Shown piece by piece: positions 54,162 to 58,946 of a DNA stretch of 58,946 nucleotides. Made by a program: the position numbers and the translations under genes. The notes below the pieces were generated by a model. That model had not been told where the DNA came from, did not search any database, and was given only the letters and a program-made list of their open reading frames with translations. The stretch is from Parafannyhessea sp902761955 (lineage in GTDB: Bacteria; Actinomycetota; Coriobacteriia; Coriobacteriales; Atopobiaceae): assembly GCA_902761955.1 (NCBI GenBank), contig CACWMM010000001.1, positions 1 to 58,946 on the forward strand, written 5' to 3'. The first letter of the stretch is position 1, and the number at the start of each line of letters is the position of its first letter.

Positions 54162-56804
54162 CTACGCCCGATGCTCGCTTTCCAGCAGGTCCTCCACGAA
54201 GCCCACCTGGTACCGGCAGAACACGACCTCGCCCTCGTCCTGCGTCGCGTCGAGGTCGACGTCGCCCGATATGCCAAAGTCGCGGTCGTCGTCTGGGTCG
54301 CGGAACATCTGCCGCACGTGCCAGACGTGGCGACCAGCGCCGTCGCCCTTCTCGTCCGACTCGTCTATCGCAAGGTAGGCGGCAGAGCGGGCGTCCGCGT
54401 CCAGCAGGATGTCGTCGTGGGACTCGCGGTACGCGTCCAGCGCCTGCGCCCAGCGCGGCTGGCGCCAGCCCCAGTCCGCATCGAGCGCGCCCAGGCGCTC
54501 CGTGTTGCCCACGGCGGCAAGGCGCACGCGCGCGAACAGGGCGTTTCGCACCAGGAGCGTGAGTCCGCGGCGGTCGTGCACGACCTCGTGGGCGTCCGTG
54601 GGGGCGGCGCCCGCCTCCGGCGCGGCGGTGCCTGCGGCAGACCACTCGTCCACCAGGCTCGAGTCGACGGTCCTCACCACAAGGCCCAGCCACGCCACGA
54701 TGTCGCGCAGGCGGTCGTCCAGCTTGTCCTCGGGCACGGTGCGCGCGAGCACGCGGTACGCGTCGGAAAGGTAGCGCAGCAGTGACCCCTCGGAGCGCGC
54801 GATGCCGCAGCGCTGCACGTAGCCCTTGAAGTCCGACGCCGTCTCCACCATGTCGCGCAGGATGGACTTCGGGCTCAGGCTGAAGTCGCGCGCCCACGGC
54901 ACCTTCTCGCAGTAGCGCTCGAACGCCGCGTCCAGAAGCTCCTCCAGGGGCTTGGGGTACGTGACCTCCTGGATGCGCTCGATCCTCTCGTCGTACTCGA
55001 CGCCGTCGGCCTTCATCTGGGCCATCGCCTGGTCGCGCGCCTGGCGCTCCAGCGCGCGCAGAATCTGCGGCGGGTCCTCCAGCGTGGACTCCACCATCGA
55101 TATCAGGTCGAGCGCGTAGGTGTCGCTCTGGGGGTCGAGCAGCTCAAGCGCCGCAAGCAGGAAGGGCGAGAGCGGCTGGTCGAGCGCGAAGTCCTCCGGA
55201 AGGTCGACGGTCGTCACATACGAGAAGGACCCGTCCTCCTCCTCGTGGCGCTCCACCACGCCCGCGTCTATCAGGGTCGCGAAGATCTCGTCCGCGCGCA
55301 TGTTAAGGCGGAGCTTCTCGTCGTCCGGCTGTGCGGAGTCCGCTATGAGCCGGTGCACGCGCGCGAAGGCGTCCCCGCCCTGCTCCACCTCGGCCAGCAC
55401 CATGGAGTGGCTCACGCGCATGCGCGGCCTCAGCTTCTCGGGCTCCGCGGCGATGAGCTTCTGGAACGTGGCCTCCTTCCAGCCCACGAACCCCTTCGGC
55501 GGCTGCTTCGTCTTTATCTTGCGCGCCTTCTTCGGGTCGCCGCCGGCCTTCGCCAGGGCGCGCGCGTTCTCGATGTCGTACTCCGTGGCCTCCGCGATCA
55601 CCATGCCCTCGGTGTCGAAGCCCGCGCGCCCCGCGCGCCCGGCGATCTGGTGGAACTCGCGCGCGTTCAGGTGGCGCATGCGGTGCCCGTCGAACTTGGA
55701 GAGCGCCGTCAGCAGCACGGTGTGTATGGGCACGTTGATGCCCACGCCCAGCGTGTCCGTGCCGCAGATGACGGGAAGCAGCCCCTGCTGCGCCAGCCTC
55801 TCCACCAGCAGTCGGTAGCGCGGCAGCATGCCGGCGTGGTGCACGCCCACGCCCGTCAAAAGCAGGCGCCTGAGCGTCTTGCCAAACGTGGTGGTGAAGC
55901 GGGTGCCTGCGATGGCCTCCTTGATCTGGGCGCGCTGTTCCTTCGTCGAGACGCCAAAGCTCGCGAGGCCGGATGCGCTCTTGACGGCCGCCTCCTGCGA
56001 GAAGTGCACTATGTAGAGCGGCGCGTCGCCCGCGTCCAGCGCCATCTTCACGGTCTGCTCCAGCGCGGTGTCCACGAACTTGTACTCCAGCGGCACGGGG
56101 CGCGGCGCGTCCGCGACGGTGTCCACGGAGCGCTCCGTCATCAGCTCCAGCGACGCCGCGATGTCGGACGTGTCGCCCAACGTGGCGCTCATGAGCAGGA
56201 ACTGCGTGTGCGGCAGCGTGAGCAGGGGCACCTGCCACGCCCAGCCGCGGTCGCGGTCGCCATAGTAGTGGAACTCGTCCATGGCGACGCAGCCCACGTC
56301 GGCGGCCTCGCCCTCGCGCAGCGCCTGGTTCGCCAGGATCTCCGCCGTGCAGCAGATTATGGGTGCGTCCGGGTTAAGCGTGACGTCGCCGGTGATCATG
56401 CCCACGTTCTCGCGGCCGAAGAGCTCCACAAGGTCGAAGAACTTCTCGCTCACCAGCGCCTTGATGGGAGCCGTGTAGTACGCGCGCCGGTCGGTGCAGA
56501 TGGATATGAAGCACATGCCCAGCGCCACCATGGACTTGCCGGAGCCGGTGGGCGTGCCCAGGATCACGTGGTCGCCGGACGCGATGTCCAGGAGCGCCTC
56601 CTCCTGGTGGTCCCACAGCTCGATGCCGCGCGACTCGACCCATCCCAGAAAGAGGTTGAGCGCCTCCTCGGGGTCGATGTTCGCGAACGTCTCGTCGTCG
56701 GGCCACGGCACGAGCCTGCCCAGCGATCCCTGGCCGTTTGGCCCCTCGTCCACCACGGCGTCCTCGTTGGCGCCAGTCTTTTCCAATGCTGCATCCTGCT
56801 GCAT
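54162..56804 (-). CDS. Ski2-like DEAD/DEAH box helicase (DUF3516 type)
   Basis: 880 residues from ATG 56804 (AAGG upstream); a start at 56831 lacks a ribosome site. Superfamily 2 motifs: TPTGSGKS (I), TAPIKALVSEKFFDL (Ia), AMDEFHYYGD (II, DEFH), MSATLGD (III), HHAGMLPRYR and QIAGRAGRAG (VI). The C-terminal 420 residues match the DUF3516 extension of actinobacterial Ski2-like helicases. It is thought to act on RNA; substrate undefined. Single gene. Confidence 0.92.
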   Translation of the reverse strand: MQQDAALEKTGANEDAVVDEGPNGQGSLGRLVPWPDDETFANIDPEEALNLFLGWVESRGIELWDHQEEALLDIASGDHVILGTPTGSGKSMVALGMCFISICTDRRAYYTAPIKALVSEKFFDLVELFGRENVGMITGDVTLNPDAPIICCTAEILANQALREGEAADVGCVAMDEFHYYGDRDRGWAWQVPLLTLPHTQFLLMSATLGDTSDIAASLELMTERSVDTVADAPRPVPLEYKFVDTALEQTVKMALDAGDAPLYIVHFSQEAAVKSASGLASFGVSTKEQRAQIKEAIAGTRFTTTFGKTLRRLLLTGVGVHHAGMLPRYRLLVERLAQQGLLPVICGTDTLGVGINVPIHTVLLTALSKFDGHRMRHLNAREFHQIAGRAGRAGFDTEGMVIAEATEYDIENARALAKAGGDPKKARKIKTKQPPKGFVGWKEATFQKLIAAEPEKLRPRMRVSHSMVLAEVEQGGDAFARVHRLIADSAQPDDEKLRLNMRADEIFATLIDAGVVERHEEEDGSFSYVTTVDLPEDFALDQPLSPFLLAALELLDPQSDTYALDLISMVESTLEDPPQILRALERQARDQAMAQMKADGVEYDERIERIQEVTYPKPLEELLDAAFERYCEKVPWARDFSLSPKSILRDMVETASDFKGYVQRCGIARSEGSLLRYLSDAYRVLARTVPEDKLDDRLRDIVAWLGLVVRTVDSSLVDEWSAAGTAAPEAGAAPTDAHEVVHDRRGLTLLVRNALFARVRLAAVGNTERLGALDADWGWRQPRWAQALDAYRESHDDILLDADARSAAYLAIDESDEKGDGAGRHVWHVRQMFRDPDDDRDFGISGDVDLDATQDEGEVVFCRYQVGFVEDLLESEHRA

Positions 56805-56910
56805 GTGCTTGCCTTCTGTATGCGGCCGCATCGCAGCCGTCTTGCGGCATCCTGCGCGCCGCCTCTCGAACTCCTCAATAGTAGCGGTTTGGTAGCAGTT
56901 TTCTTGCGTG

Positions 56911-57918
56911 CTATGCGCGCAAGAGGTGCTTTGCCGCCCAGCGCTCGTTGTTCAGGATCGGCCGCCCTATGCCCACCAGGTCGCACGCACCCTCGTCCAG
57001 AAGCGCCTGCGCGTCACGCATGCTGCGGATGCCGCCGGCAAGCATCACGGGCACGGGGCGGCCCGCCGCGGCAAGGGCCTCGCGCACGGGCCCGGACACG
57101 CCCTTGAACCAGCCCGGTTCCAGCGTGTCGCGGCGCGTGTAGTAGTTCATCCCGCCGGACGCCGATATCATGTCCGCGCCGTGCCGGGCGAGAAGGACCG
57201 CCGCCTCGCACGCGTCCTTGACGGTGGTGCCGCCGGGCATGTAGTCGCAGCCGCCCAGCCGCACCGAGACCGCCATGCCCCCTGCCTCAGCGCGCGCGGC
57301 GTCAAGCGCCTCGAGCGTGATGCGCAGGCGTCCCTCGAGCGAGCCGCCATACTCGTCTTGGCGCAGGTTCGTGAGGGGAGAGAGGAACTGGTCCAGAAGG
57401 TAGCCGTGTGCCGCGTGCAGCTCGACACCGTCGAAGCCCGCAAGCCGCGCGCGCCGCGTGGCACGGCCAAACGCATCCACCACGCGCGCTATGTCCGCAC
57501 GGGTCATGATGCGCGGCTGCGGCTGTCCCACCTTCGCGCCCGGGCAGTTCACGCCGCTGGGTGAGAGCGCCACCTGGCGTATCACCTGCGGACGTGCCGC
57601 GCTTCCGGCATGGCTGAGCTGCACAAACACCGGGGTGTCGCACTCGTGGAGCACGCGGGCCTCAAGCCTCAGGCCGCAGAGGTCGTCGTCGCGGCTGATG
57701 GACGCCTGCCGGGGCGTGGCCTGGCCGTCCGCCGTCACAAAGTGGTGGCCGCACTCAACAAGGCCCAGGAGCCCGCCCTCCGCGCGCTCGCGGTAGTGGT
57801 CCAGCAGCCGCTGGCTGATGCTTCCGTCCGGGTTCGCGCGGCCGCTTGCCATGGGCGCCATCACCACGCGGTTGCGCAGCTGCACGCGCCCCACCCGCAC
57901 GGGGTCGAACGGGGTCAT
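56911..57918 (-). CDS. Old Yellow Enzyme-family NADH:flavin oxidoreductase
   Basis: 335 residues, FMN-binding TIM barrel. NRVVMAPMAS at about 17-26, the HAG/RPQ substrate loop, GVELHAAHGYLLDQFLSPLTN (read in parts) with the catalytic Tyr, and GGIRSMRDAQ plus VGIGRPIL binding FMN phosphate. It is a single-domain OYE, lacking the Fe-S and FAD modules of 2,4-dienoyl-CoA reductase. The start overlaps the LysR stop (ATGA), so the pair form a unit. Confidence 0.93.
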   Translation of the reverse strand: MTPFDPVRVGRVQLRNRVVMAPMASGRANPDGSISQRLLDHYRERAEGGLLGLVECGHHFVTADGQATPRQASISRDDDLCGLRLEARVLHECDTPVFVQLSHAGSAARPQVIRQVALSPSGVNCPGAKVGQPQPRIMTRADIARVVDAFGRATRRARLAGFDGVELHAAHGYLLDQFLSPLTNLRQDEYGGSLEGRLRITLEALDAARAEAGGMAVSVRLGGCDYMPGGTTVKDACEAAVLLARHGADMISASGGMNYYTRRDTLEPGWFKGVSGPVREALAAAGRPVPVMLAGGIRSMRDAQALLDEGACDLVGIGRPILNNERWAAKHLLRA

Positions 57919-58901
57919 GCCTCCGTCCCCGCGCCAGCCGCCGCCGGCGCGGCGACGCTCTTGAGCGCCGCCTTCGAGGGCACGATCTCCTCCGGCTGGT
58001 CAAAGCTCACGATGAGCCGCTCGAGCTCGCGGATGTAGTCGCGGGCAAGGCCGCTCAGGCGGCGCTGGCTGTGGGTGATGTAGCCCACGTTCATGACCTC
58101 GTCCGTCTCGATGGGGATGGACGCGATGCCGCTGAACATCTCGTCGGAGCGCACGCCCGTGGATATCAGGTAGCCGTCGCAGTGGCTGAGGATTCCCGTC
58201 ATGGTGGCGCGGTCGCTCACGGTGATGTGGCGCGCGTGCGGCAGGTCGCCCAGCGGCTCCTCGGAAAGGTAGAGCGAGGCCTCCGCGCCCTGCTCGAAGT
58301 CGTATCGCTCGAACGGCGCAAGGTCCTCGGCCGTGACCGTGCGCCTCGACGCGAGGGGATGCCCTTCTCGCACGAAGACGTGCGGTCGCGCGTGGAAGAG
58401 CGACGTGAACACGAGCGAGCCCTCCTCCAGGCGCCTGCGGATCACGGTCTCGTTGTAGTGGCTCAAAAAGAGGATGCCGATGTCGCTCCTGAACGTGCGC
58501 ACGTCGTCGATGATCTCGCTCGTGCGCGTCTCGCGCAGGCTGAAGTCGCACGACGAGCCGCCGTGCGCCTGCAGGAACTTGATGAACGCGCGCACGGCGA
58601 ACGCGTAGTGCTGCGTGCTCACGGACATGCGCCCCTGGGACGTGCCGCGCCTGGTGTAGTGGTCGGTCAGGAGGTCCGCCTGCTCGACCACCTGGCGCGC
58701 GTAGCCCAGAAACTCCACGCCGTCGCTCGTGAGGCTGATGCCCTTGCTCGAGCGGTTGAAGATCCTGATCCCAAGCTCGCTCTCCAGCTCCTTCACGGCG
58801 ACGGAGAGGCTGGACTGCGATATGAAGAGCTTTCGCGCCACGGAGTTCATGGAGCCGCTCTGGGCTATGGCGATAACGTAACGGAGCTGCTGCAGCTGCA
58901 T
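57915..58901 (-). CDS. LysR-family regulator of the OYE gene
   Basis: 328 residues. N-terminal winged helix at 1-60 (LQQLRYVIAIAQSGSMNSVARKLF region, SQSSLSVAVKELESELG), then the periplasmic-binding-like effector domain at about 90-300. ATG 58901 follows a weak GGGAGG. Overlap with the reductase suggests co-regulation. The C-terminal 25 residues are Ala-rich. An effector is unknown. Confidence 0.92.
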   Translation of the reverse strand: MQLQQLRYVIAIAQSGSMNSVARKLFISQSSLSVAVKELESELGIRIFNRSSKGISLTSDGVEFLGYARQVVEQADLLTDHYTRRGTSQGRMSVSTQHYAFAVRAFIKFLQAHGGSSCDFSLRETRTSEIIDDVRTFRSDIGILFLSHYNETVIRRRLEEGSLVFTSLFHARPHVFVREGHPLASRRTVTAEDLAPFERYDFEQGAEASLYLSEEPLGDLPHARHITVSDRATMTGILSHCDGYLISTGVRSDEMFSGIASIPIETDEVMNVGYITHSQRRLSGLARDYIRELERLIVSFDQPEEIVPSKAALKSVAAPAAAGAGTEA

Positions 58902-58946
58902 ATGGGGCCTCCCGCATCGGTCTGCTATGCAGTAAAGCTATACCAC

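Overview
The window reads as a chromosome segment of a high-GC, fermentative, host-associated actinobacterium, most likely class Coriobacteriia (an Olsenella/Atopobiaceae-like genome). I infer this from the GC-rich code, three sugar PTS loci, a class III (Firmicutes-type) fructose-1,6-bisphosphatase, and dense short operons opened by strong GGAGG ribosome sites. No genus can be fixed from the sequence alone. There is one tRNA (Thr, CGT anticodon), no rRNA, no CRISPR array and no complete mobile element.

Layout. 0-4.2 kb: the tail of an unidentified gene, a frameshifted SurA-N-like membrane protein, a DUF523-purine nucleoside phosphorylase fusion, an array of palindromic repeats, tRNA-Thr and a SpoVA-like membrane protein. 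4.4-8.3 kb: a fructose operon (DeoR regulator, 1-phosphofructokinase, fused EIIABC) behind tandem operator-like repeats. 8.4-9.9 kb: acylphosphatase, metallophosphoesterase, DUF1294. 10.0-16.9 kb: a lower-GC block with two tandem HutC-type regulators and a mannose-family PTS with a FrlB-like deglycase and a FrlC-like epimerase, i.e. a fructosamine (Amadori product) uptake and breakdown locus. It is followed by an AAA ATPase and a decayed toxin-antitoxin pair. 19.6-24.2 kb: a YtrA-type ABC operon, a MacB/LolD-type ABC pair and a flavodoxin. 24.8-29.2 kb: an AraC regulator divergent from a second mannose-family PTS. 29.3-34.6 kb: small proteins, a second frameshifted gene, an orphan JetD-like TOPRIM protein, a C39-like peptidase and a Cof phosphatase. 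34.7-42.1 kb: a Sel1-ABCG transporter cluster followed by an OmpR-type two-component pair overlapping a small RelA/SpoT synthetase. 42.2-49.4 kb: a YgiQ radical SAM protein, a CsoR-CopA copper operon and class III FBPase. 49.5-58.9 kb: small membrane proteins, a secreted protein, EngB GTPase, ProA, a Ski2-like helicase, and a LysR-Old Yellow Enzyme pair.

How it fits together. The three PTS loci feed fructose, an Amadori compound and one unassigned sugar into glycolysis, each with a linked regulator; class III FBPase provides the reverse step. The copper operon carries two CsoR-like operators and a P-type ATPase whose last 70 residues look like a fused CopZ chaperone with its own ribosome site.

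The most unusual signal crosses gene boundaries. The 10-mer GGGCGAGAAG (reverse complement CTTCTCGCCC) occurs 24 times by eye count, 12 per orientation, in several reading frames and between genes, where chance predicts fewer than one. It resembles an uptake- or recombination-type genome-wide word. Other candidates for novelty are the orphan JetD-like protein, the Sel1-ABCG fusion, the CopA-CopZ fusion with internal start, and the palindromic array at 2.55-2.84 kb.
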